Shown piece after piece: positions 46,079 through 55,261 of a stretch of DNA of 64,000 bases. The notes beneath the pieces were generated by a model. It had not been told where the DNA came from and did no database searches. It saw nothing but the letters and a program-made list of their open reading frames with translations. The DNA is from Deltaproteobacteria bacterium. Lineage in GTDB: Bacteria > Desulfobacterota > Desulfuromonadia > Geobacterales > Pseudopelobacteraceae. The translations under genes were made by a program, and so were the position numbers. Where the stretch lies: assembly GCA_021850095.1 (NCBI GenBank), contig JAJZRX010000001.1, forward strand, positions 1-64,000, read 5' to 3'. Within the stretch, counting starts at the first letter, position 1; every line of letters starts with the position of its first letter.

Positions 46079-46846
46079 TCATGCGTGGTCAGGCTGCTGT
46101 CGCAGCACCCGGCGGGTATTGCCGGCAGTCGCCGCCATTAGCGTTTCGACCGGAATTCCCCTGATCTGGGCCAGCATTGCCGCCGTTTCGGCCATCCAGG
46201 CCGGCCGGTTGAAACGGCCGCGATGGTGTTGCGGGGTCATATCAGGGGCGTCGGTTTCCAGCACCAGAGCTTCCAGCGGCAACTCACGGGCAATCCGCAG
46301 CGGCTTGAGCGCATTGTCCCAGGTGACGGTGCCGGAAATGGAGATCGCAAAACCGAGCTTGATGAACTCACGGGCCATCTCCGGCGATCCGGAAAAGGCG
46401 TGCATGATTCCGCCGACCCGTTCAGCCTGTTCCTCTTTCAGCAGCTGCAATGTTTTCTGAAACAGTCGCCGGCAATGGACCAGCAGCGGCAGCCCCCGCT
46501 GCAGCGCGATTCTGATCTGTGCCCGGAAGGTTGCTTCCTGCAGTTCAAGCGCTACGTCATAAGCCGGATCAAGGCCGATCTCTCCGATCGCGACGCCGGT
46601 CGGCGCCAGACCCGACAAACGCTGGAGGGTTTTCCCATCCGCCGTTGCGGCATGCATCGGATGGATGCCAAAGGCCGGCATGATTGCTGGATAGCGCGCC
46701 GCCAGCTCCGCCATGCCCTGCCACCCCTCCGGATGCACGCCCGGCACGACAAAACGGGTGACACCGACCGCCTCTGCCTCCTGCAGAATCCGGGGCAGCC
46801 GGGAAAGCAGCGGTTCCAGATCGAGATGGCAGTGGCTGTCGATCAT
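46079..46846 (-). CDS. TatD family metal-dependent hydrolase
   Basis: A 255-residue TIM-barrel metallohydrolase. It keeps D-S-H-C-H-L-D at the N-terminus, G-E-I-G-L-D, L-V-H-C-R, H-A-F-S-G-S and E-T-D-A-P-D. TatD-type proteins are Mg2+-dependent nucleases with proposed roles in DNA damage and apoptosis-like DNA decay. The start at 46846 leaves the family N-terminus; a GTG at 46891 would overlap the divergent glycosyltransferase gene. Confidence 0.9.
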   Translation of the reverse strand: MIDSHCHLDLEPLLSRLPRILQEAEAVGVTRFVVPGVHPEGWQGMAELAARYPAIMPAFGIHPMHAATADGKTLQRLSGLAPTGVAIGEIGLDPAYDVALELQEATFRAQIRIALQRGLPLLVHCRRLFQKTLQLLKEEQAERVGGIMHAFSGSPEMAREFIKLGFAISISGTVTWDNALKPLRIARELPLEALVLETDAPDMTPQHHRGRFNRPAWMAETAAMLAQIRGIPVETLMAATAGNTRRVLRQQPDHA

Positions 46847-46902
46847 GCCGATCTGATCTTCAGATTGCAAATGTGGCTGTTTTAGGTACACTGGGGCCGC
46901 CC

Positions 46903-47979
46903 ATGACTTGTACTGTTCCCGATATATCGATCATTGTGCCGATGCTGAATGAAGCCGGCCAGCTGGCGGAGCTGCTGGCCTCGCTGGCCAGCCAGAGCGG
47001 TGTAAAGATTGAAGTGTTCCTCTCTGACGGCGGATCAGAGGACGGTTCACAGAACATTGCCGCAGCCTTGGCCGCCGATTGCGCATTTCCGGTCAGGCTG
47101 ATCGGCGCTGAAGCGGGCCGGGGCCGGCAGATGAACGCCGGAGCCGCCCTTGCCACAGCCGAACTGCTGCTCTTTCTGCACGCCGACTCGCGCTTTGAGG
47201 ATAGGGATGCCCTGCTGAAAGCCGTTGCCTGCTTCCGCAGCATAAGCACTGGCGGGCAGCCTTTCGCCGCCCGTTTCGGTCTGCGGTTCCGGCGCGGCCG
47301 GGGAGAACGCTCGCTGGCCTATTTCTACTACGAAGCCAAGGCCCGTCTGCCCCGCCGCGACTGCATTCGGGGAGACCAGGGCTTTCTGCTGAACCGCACG
47401 GCCTTTCAAGAGGCGGGCGGCTTCGATCAATCGCTGCCCTATCTGGAGGACCTGCGGCTGGTGGCTGCCACGCCAGCCTGGCTTCAATGGATGCTACTGC
47501 CGGCAACGGTCAGCACCTCAGCCAGACGTTTCGAGCAGGAGGGACTGCTGGAGCGCCAGACCCTGAACGCGATCATCGTCAATAACTTCCAGGCCGGCTG
47601 GGATGAATTTTTCCAATCCCTGCCGGGCCTGTACCGTCATCACGCTCATGACTCCAGCGGGAAATTACTGCTGTATCCGGTTCTGGACGGCATCAACACT
47701 CTGCTGAAGCAGGCTCCGGCCGAGTGGCGGCGTAGCTTCTGGCGCAGCACCGGGCAGCATGTGGCCGGCAATGCCTGGCAGCTGCTCTACTGGCTGGACG
47801 TTCGCCATGCTTTCCGGGCCGGCCGGGCCTCGGCAGCGGTGCAGCCACGCTGGCTTGATTTTTATCAGCGCCGGCTGGAGCCGTTCTTCCGAAGCCGTTC
47901 GTCCGCTTTTATTGCCCAGGCCGTTGTGCGGCTCTGGCTGCGCTGGATGCTGTTCAGAGGAACCAGGCAAACAGCCTGA
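46903..47979 (+). CDS. TIGR04283-type family 2 glycosyltransferase
   Basis: A 358-residue protein with a GT2 domain (I-S-I-I-V-P-M-L-N-E-A, D-G-G-S-E-D-G-S, H-A-D-S-R and G-D-Q-G-F-L) and a C-terminal extension of about 130 residues. It resembles the group named TIGR04283, linked in some genomes to arsenosugar synthesis, but no radical-SAM partner is here, so that role is not supported. Its last 26 bases overlap the convergent cardiolipin synthase gene. Confidence 0.8.
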   Translation: MTCTVPDISIIVPMLNEAGQLAELLASLASQSGVKIEVFLSDGGSEDGSQNIAAALAADCAFPVRLIGAEAGRGRQMNAGAALATAELLLFLHADSRFEDRDALLKAVACFRSISTGGQPFAARFGLRFRRGRGERSLAYFYYEAKARLPRRDCIRGDQGFLLNRTAFQEAGGFDQSLPYLEDLRLVAATPAWLQWMLLPATVSTSARRFEQEGLLERQTLNAIIVNNFQAGWDEFFQSLPGLYRHHAHDSSGKLLLYPVLDGINTLLKQAPAEWRRSFWRSTGQHVAGNAWQLLYWLDVRHAFRAGRASAAVQPRWLDFYQRRLEPFFRSRSSAFIAQAVVRLWLRWMLFRGTRQTA

Positions 47980-49165
47980 CGATCCGCTCCATGGCCCGGA
48001 CCAGTAGTCCGCGCCGCTCGTGGACATCCAGTATGACCCGGCGAGAGCCGGCAATGTCCTGCTGAAGAAGCCCTCTGATCTGGCTGCCGAATTCCACATT
48101 ATCCACCACACAGTTGATCTCATAATTGCGATGGAAGCTGCGCTGGTCGAGATTGGCCGAGCCGATCACGGTCCGTTCGCCATCGATCAGCATGACCTTG
48201 GCGTGCAGGATCTCCCGTTCCAGTTCATAAATGTCGACGCCCCCCTTCAGCAGGGTGCTGTAGGAGCTGCGCCCCAGGAGCAGCACCAATTTTACATCGC
48301 TGCGGGCCGGTAGCAGCAGCCGCACCCGCACCCCGCGCCGCACGGCGCGCAGCAACGATCGGATGATGCGCGGGCCGGGAACGAAGTAGGGAGTGGCGAT
48401 AAGGATCTCTTCGGTGGCTGAGGCGATATTGACCTGGAAGGCCTCGCGGATGTGGGAACGGCGCTGGCGCGGGCCTCCGCTGATAATTACAACGCTGGCA
48501 TGGCCGACTTTCCTGTCGGCGCGGCGCGACGGACGGATTTGCGCTGGACGGAAGAACCCTTCATGACCCCGCTCCCGGGTGGCCTTGAAAATGGCGGCCA
48601 GTTCGTTGACCGCCCCTCCCCGGATGCTGAATCCGAGATCACGGAAGCGGCGGTGGCTCTCCGCCCGGCCGGAGTACTCGTCACCGATGTTGAAGCCCCC
48701 CAGAAAAGCCAAGCGGCCGTCGACGATCGTCATCTTGCGGTGATCACGCTTGTCGAACCAGTAGACCCCGCGCGTGAAGGACGGTTTGTTGAAGGGGAGC
48801 AGGTCGATGCCATGAAATGCCAGGTTGTTGAAATAGGACGAGGTGGTGTCGACGCAGCCGATATAGTCATAGATCAGCTGGACCTTGACACCCCGCCGCA
48901 CGGCCGCCGCCAGCGCCATCGCCAGCTCGCGGCCGGTCTGATCGTCGTGAATGGTGTAATATTCCAGCAGGAGCGTGTGTTTGGCGGAGCGGATGGCTGC
49001 CAGAAGGGCATCGAAAAACTGCGCCCCTTCCGAGAAAAGCTGGACATGGTTGTGGCGGTGGGTCACCGGCAATTCGGCCGGTCGAAGCCGTTTGAGCAGG
49101 CGCAGAATCCTGTTGATCCGTTTTTTCTGTTTGAAACGTTTCTTGTGCACAAGCCGTCCCGCCAC
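47954..49165 (-). CDS. Cardiolipin synthase-type phospholipase D protein
   Basis: A 403-residue PLD-superfamily protein with two HKD motifs: D-H-R-K-M-T-I-V-D-G (about residue 140) and L-H-A-K-V-M-L-I-D-G with G-S-A-N-L-D (about residue 320). It resembles ClsB-type cardiolipin synthases, lacking the two N-terminal membrane helices of ClsA. The N-terminus is very basic (K-K-R-F-K-Q-K-K-R), probably for contact with the membrane surface. Confidence 0.88.
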   Translation of the reverse strand: MAGRLVHKKRFKQKKRINRILRLLKRLRPAELPVTHRHNHVQLFSEGAQFFDALLAAIRSAKHTLLLEYYTIHDDQTGRELAMALAAAVRRGVKVQLIYDYIGCVDTTSSYFNNLAFHGIDLLPFNKPSFTRGVYWFDKRDHRKMTIVDGRLAFLGGFNIGDEYSGRAESHRRFRDLGFSIRGGAVNELAAIFKATRERGHEGFFRPAQIRPSRRADRKVGHASVVIISGGPRQRRSHIREAFQVNIASATEEILIATPYFVPGPRIIRSLLRAVRRGVRVRLLLPARSDVKLVLLLGRSSYSTLLKGGVDIYELEREILHAKVMLIDGERTVIGSANLDQRSFHRNYEINCVVDNVEFGSQIRGLLQQDIAGSRRVILDVHERRGLLVRAMERIVRLFAWFL

Positions 49166-49168
49166 TGA

Positions 49169-49825
49169 TTATCCAACCGGTATCGTCATTCGGCCCACGC
49201 CCTCTATGGCAGCCTGCATGACATCCCCGGCCGCCACCGGGCCGACTCCGGCCGGGGTGCCGGTCAGGATAACATCGCCCGGTTCCAGGGTGAAGATTGC
49301 GGAGATGTGGGCGATGATCTGCGGCAGGCGGTGAATCATATCCGCTGTACAGCCGTCCTGGCGAACCTCGCCATTGACGGCTAATGTCAGTTTGAGCTGA
49401 TGCGGATCAAGCACCTGAACGGCCGGCACGAAATCCGAGAGCGGGCAGGAGCTGTCGAAACCCTTGGCGATCTCCCAGGGCAGCCCCTTGGCTTTCAGCT
49501 GGTTCTGAACATCCCGCAGCGTCATGTCGATCGCCACGCCGTAGCCGGCAACGCATTCCAGAGCCTGTTCCGCGGCAACCGCCCGGCACGGTTTTCCGAT
49601 CAAGACAGCCAGCTCGACCTCGTAATGGCATTCCTGCGAGTACGGCGGTATTCGTACGGTATCGCCATCGCCAATTACCGCCGATGCCGGTTTCATGAAC
49701 AGCACCGGCGCGGCCGGGGTTTCGTTGCCCAGCTCGCGGGCATGTTCGGCGTAGTTGCGCGCCAGGCAGACAATCTTGCCGATTGGAAATTCCTGATTGG
49801 TGCCGGTCAGTTTTCTTGAAACCAT
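49169..49825 (-). CDS. Fumarylacetoacetate hydrolase family protein
   Basis: A 218-residue FAH-fold enzyme with the metal-binding H-Y-E-V-E-L-A-V and the motifs G-K-I-V-C-L-A-R-N-Y, D-M-T-L-R-D and T-G-T-P-A-G-V. Members act as acylpyruvate hydrolases, oxaloacetate decarboxylases or isomerases in aromatic degradation, so the substrate is uncertain. The start at 49825 has AAGGAG six bases upstream; the longer frame to 50035 was rejected. Confidence 0.86.
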   Translation of the reverse strand: MVSRKLTGTNQEFPIGKIVCLARNYAEHARELGNETPAAPVLFMKPASAVIGDGDTVRIPPYSQECHYEVELAVLIGKPCRAVAAEQALECVAGYGVAIDMTLRDVQNQLKAKGLPWEIAKGFDSSCPLSDFVPAVQVLDPHQLKLTLAVNGEVRQDGCTADMIHRLPQIIAHISAIFTLEPGDVILTGTPAGVGPVAAGDVMQAAIEGVGRMTIPVG

Positions 49826-49925
49826 CATGCTCTCCTTTGCAGCCCGGTCGGTGTCCTCCGCTTGTGACATTGGTTGCGAGCGTGCCGTTTTGATTGATTT
49901 TGTCGTTATCGAAGCTGTTTTCTCT

Positions 49926-50681
49926 TCAGGGTGCCGTTGCCAGTATGACCGAGATGTTGTCCCGTCCGCCGTTTGCATTGGCGGCGGCAACCAGATCCAG
50001 GGCCAGGGGCTCAAGGCTGGGGTTTCCCTGTGCAAGAATGGTTACGATTTCAGCGTCAGACAGCATATCGGTCAGGCCGTCGGAGCAGATCAGAAGCATA
50101 TCGCCCGGCTTGAGTTCAACCGTTTTGAAATCGGGGGAAGGCGGATCCCCGCAGCCAATTGAGCGGGACAGGGTATGGAACTGTTTTTTTGCGATCAGTC
50201 CAGGGGAAACGCCGCTTGCCAGCAGTTGATCACCCAGGGTGTGATCACGGGTCAGCCGTACTAATCTGGCGCACTCCCTTGCAGCCTCAAACTGGGGAAC
50301 GGTTTGCTTCTGAAACAGATAGCAGCGACTATCCCCGGCGTGAACGATATGGGCCCTGTTGTCCCGCAAAAGTGCGGCAACCAGTGTTGTTCCCATGCTC
50401 CGCAACGCCGGGCTTTTCAGCGCGGTGGTGAAAATCTCCCAGTGGGCGGTATGCAGGGCATGCACCATCAGTTCGAAGATGCCATCAACGTCGGTATGAG
50501 CAATGTTTGAGCGCAACACCTCATACACGGTTTCAACGGCAAGCCTGCTTGCCACTTCGCCGGCATTCTGCCCGCCGATTCCGTCGGCAAGCAGGTAGAG
50601 CCCAAGCCTGTCATCAGTGCGGATGCAATCCTCGTTATTCTGGCGGACAAGTCCGGCATGGGTGGCGTGGGCGGATGGCAT
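49926..50681 (-). CDS. PP2C-type serine/threonine phosphatase
   Basis: A 251-residue PPM phosphatase that removes phosphate from Ser and Thr using Mn2+/Mg2+. Motifs seen: R-Q-N-N-E-D, L-A-D-G-I-G-G-Q-N-A-G-E, G-T-T-L-V-A, H-A-G-D-S-R, C-S-D-G-L-T-D and G-G-R-D-N-I-S. It is the last gene of a three-gene operon (kinase, GGDEF-like protein, phosphatase) and should oppose the kinase. Confidence 0.93.
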   Translation of the reverse strand: MPSAHATHAGLVRQNNEDCIRTDDRLGLYLLADGIGGQNAGEVASRLAVETVYEVLRSNIAHTDVDGIFELMVHALHTAHWEIFTTALKSPALRSMGTTLVAALLRDNRAHIVHAGDSRCYLFQKQTVPQFEAARECARLVRLTRDHTLGDQLLASGVSPGLIAKKQFHTLSRSIGCGDPPSPDFKTVELKPGDMLLICSDGLTDMLSDAEIVTILAQGNPSLEPLALDLVAAANANGGRDNISVILATAP

Positions 50682-50688
50682 GGAAATC

Positions 50689-52863
50689 TTATTGCAGCTT
50701 CGGCTGGCAATGAAACTGGTAGATCGAGCGCAAATAAGAAAGCTTGTCGGGCGTCAGTTTTTTATTATAGCCGCAGACGGTAACATGCGGCTCAACGTGT
50801 ACCGTAATGCCGTTGATTTCGAATTCGTTGCAGGGAAGTTCCTTGTCAATTCTCTTTTTTACAAAGAGCGCTCCGGTGATGTCGGTCATGGGCAATACCA
50901 TCAGCGGAATGCAGACCGTGTTGACTTTATAGACACCGACCAGATCCAGGTCTCTGCGCATTTCTTTCAATACGTTAAGAGCCTGGTTGGTCAGCTGGAT
51001 ACTGATGTCCGGAGTTACCTCAACGATCGTATAGGTCCGCAGGTCAACAACTTTCTGATAGGAGACCAGAACCGTTGAAAAGGGGGTGTTATAACGCTGA
51101 TTCAGCTTGATTTCACGATCCATGAAAAAAACCGTGGTGGCGGCGTTAAAGGCGCCCGGGGGAATTTCCAGCGCATGGGTTATTGCCGCTGCCGCCCGCA
51201 ATTGGGCTTTTTTGATGACCGCATCGATCGCGTCGGATGAGAAGCCATTGGAAACCAGAATCGCCCGGATCTCCTCCGTGACGCCGTTATCCTCCTGCCC
51301 GATTTCGGCGATCTGCTCGATAATCGAAAGCACCGTGTTTTCATCCGGGTTTTTCGTACGGGAGATATGGGTTCTGACCCAGTCCCCTTTCAGCAGTGAA
51401 ACCGTTTCGGCAAATTGAGTGGCAAGTTTCAGGGCTACGTCGGAAACCGTGTTCAAAGCCACATTCTGTGATTTCAGACGTTCGATAATTTCCTTCTCGA
51501 TTCTCGTGACGGCGGCCTTCAGCAGCGCTCCGCCGCCCGGGGCTGCCGTTTCGGGGGCCTGCAGCGCCAGGGCCCGGCTGACTTTTTCGATATAATCACT
51601 CAATACCGCTGACATCTGCTGCTGATCAGCCCTGACGCCCCCTTTCTTTATTTCCGCCGCCAGCACGATCAGCCTGGCCGACTCTTCCGGCGCGTCCCTG
51701 ATCCCTTCAACCAGTTCATTCAGGGTCAGGCCGATCTGGTCGGATGCTTCAGTCATAATCTGAATCAATCCGTCACTGTCGAGCTCACGGCTCAATTCCT
51801 TGACCAGCGACAGATAATCGGAAGGCGACATTCCTTCGGCAAATAGTCCGTCTTTGAGTTGCGGCAGCAGATATTTCAACTCAATGATATCAGGCAGCAT
51901 GCGTCGGATAATCTGGGCCAGACGTTTGACTGAAATTTTCCGGTCGTTTCGGTATTCTTCCCTGATCAGTCGCACAATAACCTGATAGGTGACCTGATTT
52001 AATTCAGTTATGACCAGCTCATCAGCGGAGAACAGCTTCCCGGTCTCCCTTTGAAGCCGGATATTTTCCAGAACGCTTTCTTTTAGCTTATAGACCGTTT
52101 CCAGCATTTCAGCCGGAGTAAGGCTGGCGCCATCTTCAGATTCTTCCGTTGCAGTAAGGCGATTATTGATCGATCGGATCTGGGAGGTGATGAATTTGTC
52201 ATAATCCTCCGGAGACAATCCGGAAGATGCGGCATTTCCTGCTGCGGAACTATCAGTATCATCTGCGGCAGCGCGCAGGGATAGAATTTCGGAAAATTCC
52301 TTGAGGATTCCCGCCGGATCAGCCTGCAGGTACGATCCGGATGCGAGGAGCTGCTGAACGTTTGATTGAGATCGGGTTTCCGAAAGGACATCCTTGTGGA
52401 CAATCGCATCGTCAAGCGTGACTTTCCGGTAAACGACATAATTGATCCGTATGCCCGCAATACGCTGCCTGGCAAGGTAGACCTGCATGCTGTCGACATT
52501 CGGAAAATCAGAGATCGAACCAAGCAGATAAAATAGTGCCAGAACACTCTCCCGGCAGGTTTCATTGTCAAAACTGATCGACTGGACTCCCGCCTTCTTG
52601 AAGCGATGGCTTATGCGCTGGGCGCTCACCAGCTTGTCCACGCAATGATTCTCGAAAAAAATGGATTCCTTGTCAGCGCTTACCGTAATAATGCCGGCAC
52701 TGTCGAGCATTGGTCGCACAACCTGAAAAAAGGATGCCGCGCTGTCTTTGGTCGTCTGGTGGCCCCCCCCATACATGAAGGCATTATTGAAGGCCAGGCT
52801 GAATGCCCTGGCAATCTGTAAGGCTTGCTTTAAATCAATGACAATGTCTGCCCTGTCAAGCAC
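50689..52863 (-). CDS. Large cytoplasmic signalling protein with a degenerate GGDEF-like end
   Basis: A 724-residue soluble, mostly helical protein. The N-terminal 120 residues (A-L-Q-I-A-R-A-F-S-L-A-F-N-N, then Y-G-G-G-H-Q-T-T) resemble an N-terminal region seen in delta-proteobacterial HD-type signalling proteins. The last 170 residues follow a GGDEF-like outline (Y-N-T-P-F-S, then D-L-V-G-V-Y-K-V-N, V-L-P-M-T-D), but the G-G-D-E-F loop is replaced by K-V-N-T-V, so cyclase activity is not expected. GTG at 52863 with GAGG in front is preferred; a TTG at 52881 is possible. It sits between a kinase and a phosphatase gene and may be their scaffold or substrate. Confidence 0.72.
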   Translation of the reverse strand: MLDRADIVIDLKQALQIARAFSLAFNNAFMYGGGHQTTKDSAASFFQVVRPMLDSAGIITVSADKESIFFENHCVDKLVSAQRISHRFKKAGVQSISFDNETCRESVLALFYLLGSISDFPNVDSMQVYLARQRIAGIRINYVVYRKVTLDDAIVHKDVLSETRSQSNVQQLLASGSYLQADPAGILKEFSEILSLRAAADDTDSSAAGNAASSGLSPEDYDKFITSQIRSINNRLTATEESEDGASLTPAEMLETVYKLKESVLENIRLQRETGKLFSADELVITELNQVTYQVIVRLIREEYRNDRKISVKRLAQIIRRMLPDIIELKYLLPQLKDGLFAEGMSPSDYLSLVKELSRELDSDGLIQIMTEASDQIGLTLNELVEGIRDAPEESARLIVLAAEIKKGGVRADQQQMSAVLSDYIEKVSRALALQAPETAAPGGGALLKAAVTRIEKEIIERLKSQNVALNTVSDVALKLATQFAETVSLLKGDWVRTHISRTKNPDENTVLSIIEQIAEIGQEDNGVTEEIRAILVSNGFSSDAIDAVIKKAQLRAAAAITHALEIPPGAFNAATTVFFMDREIKLNQRYNTPFSTVLVSYQKVVDLRTYTIVEVTPDISIQLTNQALNVLKEMRRDLDLVGVYKVNTVCIPLMVLPMTDITGALFVKKRIDKELPCNEFEINGITVHVEPHVTVCGYNKKLTPDKLSYLRSIYQFHCQPKLQ

Positions 52864-52902
52864 GTCAAACCTCGGAATCAACGGTATGTAATGATACGCC
52901 GG

Positions 52903-53799
52903 TTACTGTAGTCCGCTCGTTCGAGCGCAGGTTTCGAGCGCGGCTTTAAACTCTGGACAATCACTGAAACGATCCTCGGGACGGGATGCAATCGCCTTGA
53001 AGATGATCGCTTCCAGATCACCCGGCAATGAAGGATTTATTGATGACGGCCGGGTGGTGAAAAAGGAATCCGGCAGCTCCCGCTTGCGTTTGATCGCATC
53101 GGAAGCCGATTCTTTATGTGTCGGCAAAAAACCGGCTGTCATCTCCATCAGCATGACGCCGACCGAGTAGATGTCGGTTCGGCCATCGATTGCCGAGCAG
53201 GCGGCCTGTTCGGGCGACATATAGCGGGGCGTGCCGACCAGCGTCGGCAGCGCCCCGTACTCTGCCCAGATCGTCCGGGCTATGCCGAAATCCGCCACCA
53301 GGGCGCGTTTGAAGCGCTCTTCAACAAGGATGTTGGCCGGCTTGATATCCTGATGAATGACGCCTTCTTCATGGGCATAGCCCAGGGCATCCAGTATCTG
53401 GCAGATGTAGCGGATCGATTCCGGCAGCGGCAGGATTCGTCTGGTCGGAACGGGATTTTTGCGGGTCTTGCCGAGGATGGTGCGCAGATCGTTACCGATA
53501 ACCAGCTGCATGACCTGAAAAAAGAAATCGTCGGTTTCTCCCATCTCGTACACCGGCACAATATTGGGGTGGGCAAGTATCCCGACCGTCTCGGCTTCAT
53601 CGCGAAACATCTGCCGGGCTTTCGGGCTGCCGGCAAGTACTTTGGGAAGGATCTTGACCGCGACCTGGCGCTTGAGAGTGGCTTGATAGCCGATAAAGAC
53701 CGCGCCCATGGCTCCATGGCCCAGGAGCTTGACCAGGGTAACCGTGCCGATGTTTGTTCCGATGTATTGTGAAAGGTCAACAGATGCGATGGTGGTCAT
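52903..53799 (-). CDS. Eukaryotic-like serine/threonine protein kinase
   Basis: A 298-residue soluble Hanks-type kinase with a glycine-rich loop (L-G-H-G-A-M-G-A-V), V-A-V-K-I-L-P-K, the catalytic loop H-Q-D-I-K-P-A-N, A-D-F-G-I-A and the A-P-E-type motif M-S-P-E-Q. The usual H-R-D is H-Q-D, so it is a non-RD kinase and may not depend on activation-loop phosphorylation. There is no PASTA or membrane domain. GGAG precedes the ATG at 53799. The phosphatase is in the same operon and the FHA gene is divergent. Confidence 0.92.
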   Translation of the reverse strand: MTTIASVDLSQYIGTNIGTVTLVKLLGHGAMGAVFIGYQATLKRQVAVKILPKVLAGSPKARQMFRDEAETVGILAHPNIVPVYEMGETDDFFFQVMQLVIGNDLRTILGKTRKNPVPTRRILPLPESIRYICQILDALGYAHEEGVIHQDIKPANILVEERFKRALVADFGIARTIWAEYGALPTLVGTPRYMSPEQAACSAIDGRTDIYSVGVMLMEMTAGFLPTHKESASDAIKRKRELPDSFFTTRPSSINPSLPGDLEAIIFKAIASRPEDRFSDCPEFKAALETCARTSGLQ

Positions 53800-53948
53800 G
53801 GTTCGATCTCCGGCAGCGATCATCAAAGCAAAGATATATCAATTATTTACTGCGGGGTAAAGCTGTTATTGAAGATGCGCGCAGCACGAAACCTGCCCTG
53901 CCGCCCGTTCATTTGACAACCATGCGGCAGGCTGTTATACACGGAAGC

Positions 53949-55031
53949 ATGGATCGTTATCAGTTTCCCCGACAAAGAGTGCTCTGCGATGAACAGCCTT
54001 TTTCCCGTGACCTTCTGGACAGGTTGCTGGAAGAGGTCTATTCGGCGTCTCCTCCCTTTACCGGATACCTCAAGTTTGCCGGTGATGAGGATGCCCTTGA
54101 GTTCCTCTTTTTCTTCAATGGCGCACCCTATTCCGCCGGCCGCTATGCGCACGGCAAGCCGGTTCGCTACTCTGTCCGGGAACTGGGGGGGCGCCTGTCA
54201 ACTGCCGCCGCCGAAAGCATGTCCGTTACCCTCTGCGGCACGGATCCGGTTCTGCTGAAAAACATGCTGCTCTTTCTGCGGGAAGAGCCTGACATCAAGG
54301 CTCCCACTTCCCTGATCGACATTGAATACCTTGTCCAGCGGATTGGCGAGGCGGGCAGAAACGCGATGGTTGCTCTTTACCGGGACAAAAAAATAAATTT
54401 CTTCTTTTTCAAGGATGGCAAGGGGGCGCTTGCCCATTGCTCCGATCCGACCTTCAAGCGGCCGGAAGACATGACTGTCGAAGAAGAGCTGCTACTCTAT
54501 GCATTTCAACCCGGGGAAAAGGTGCAGGCCTTCGTTTTTCGCGACATGCCGGCCACTGATGCGGAGGACGCAAGCCGGTTGGACAAGGATTCCCTGTACC
54601 AGCTTCTGACAGCCGGGAACCTGAAAAACAGGGCTACCGATATGGCGGCCGTGCCTGGTGCGGGGGGAGGCACCGTTATCCGTCAAAAAACGAAGCCGCC
54701 GAGCTTTATGCTCTCGGTGGAATCGGGGCCCTTGCAGGGCGAACGCTTTGTGGTGACGCTCCCCTGTACAATCGGACGTCGGGACTGTGATCTGATACTG
54801 GATGATCACTGCATTTCACGACGGCATGCAGAAATCAAAACCGTTGACAATCAACTGGTCATCGAAGATCTGAAAAGCACAAACGGCACCAGGGTTAACG
54901 GCGAGCCGATTGTCAGGAAAGCGCTTGTCCCCAACGACCTGATAACCATCGGGCCGATCAACTTGAGAATTCAGCCAGCCTATGGCCGCAGGGCCAGTGA
55001 TCGGCAGCCCGCACTGCAGTTTACCATTTAA
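53949..55031 (+). CDS. FHA-domain signalling protein
   Basis: A 360-residue soluble protein with a C-terminal FHA domain at about residues 250-345: T-I-G-R-R-D-C-D, I-S-R-R-H-A-E-I and S-T-N-G-T-R-V-N-G, the phosphothreonine-binding residues. The N-terminal 230 residues have two alpha/beta modules (F-T-G-Y-L-K-F and F-F-F-N-G-A-P) similar to DUF4388-like regions. It is divergent from the Ser/Thr kinase and probably reads out its phosphorylation. The start is uncertain; ATG at 53922 or 53754 are alternatives. Confidence 0.86.
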   Translation: MDRYQFPRQRVLCDEQPFSRDLLDRLLEEVYSASPPFTGYLKFAGDEDALEFLFFFNGAPYSAGRYAHGKPVRYSVRELGGRLSTAAAESMSVTLCGTDPVLLKNMLLFLREEPDIKAPTSLIDIEYLVQRIGEAGRNAMVALYRDKKINFFFFKDGKGALAHCSDPTFKRPEDMTVEEELLLYAFQPGEKVQAFVFRDMPATDAEDASRLDKDSLYQLLTAGNLKNRATDMAAVPGAGGGTVIRQKTKPPSFMLSVESGPLQGERFVVTLPCTIGRRDCDLILDDHCISRRHAEIKTVDNQLVIEDLKSTNGTRVNGEPIVRKALVPNDLITIGPINLRIQPAYGRRASDRQPALQFTI

Positions 55032-55058
55032 CGACTCATATAAACCGGCAACAGAAAT

Positions 55059-55086
55059 GGTCGCAGTTGTCTGCGCCCTTTTTTTG
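55059..55086 (+). terminator. Likely intrinsic terminator of the FHA gene
   Basis: GGTCGCAG-TTGT-CTGCGCCC forms an 8-bp stem with one mismatch, followed by seven T. Confidence 0.65.
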
Positions 55087-55261
55087 TCAGCGTTGACAGT
55101 CGTCGCGCTTCAGGCCAGCGTTATGATCCGGCAGCCCTCCATGGTCGATCGCTCATTATTAATGCACACTATAACAAGGCTTGCTTCTTTTTGTCCCGTT
55201 CTGTATCTTTCTGTCCTGTATACAGTATATGAACTGGATCAGCGACTGAGGAAGATTCCCC

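Noticed and set aside
46903-47979. Arsenosugar biosynthesis locus
   Set aside because: The glycosyltransferase has no radical-SAM or arsenic gene beside it.
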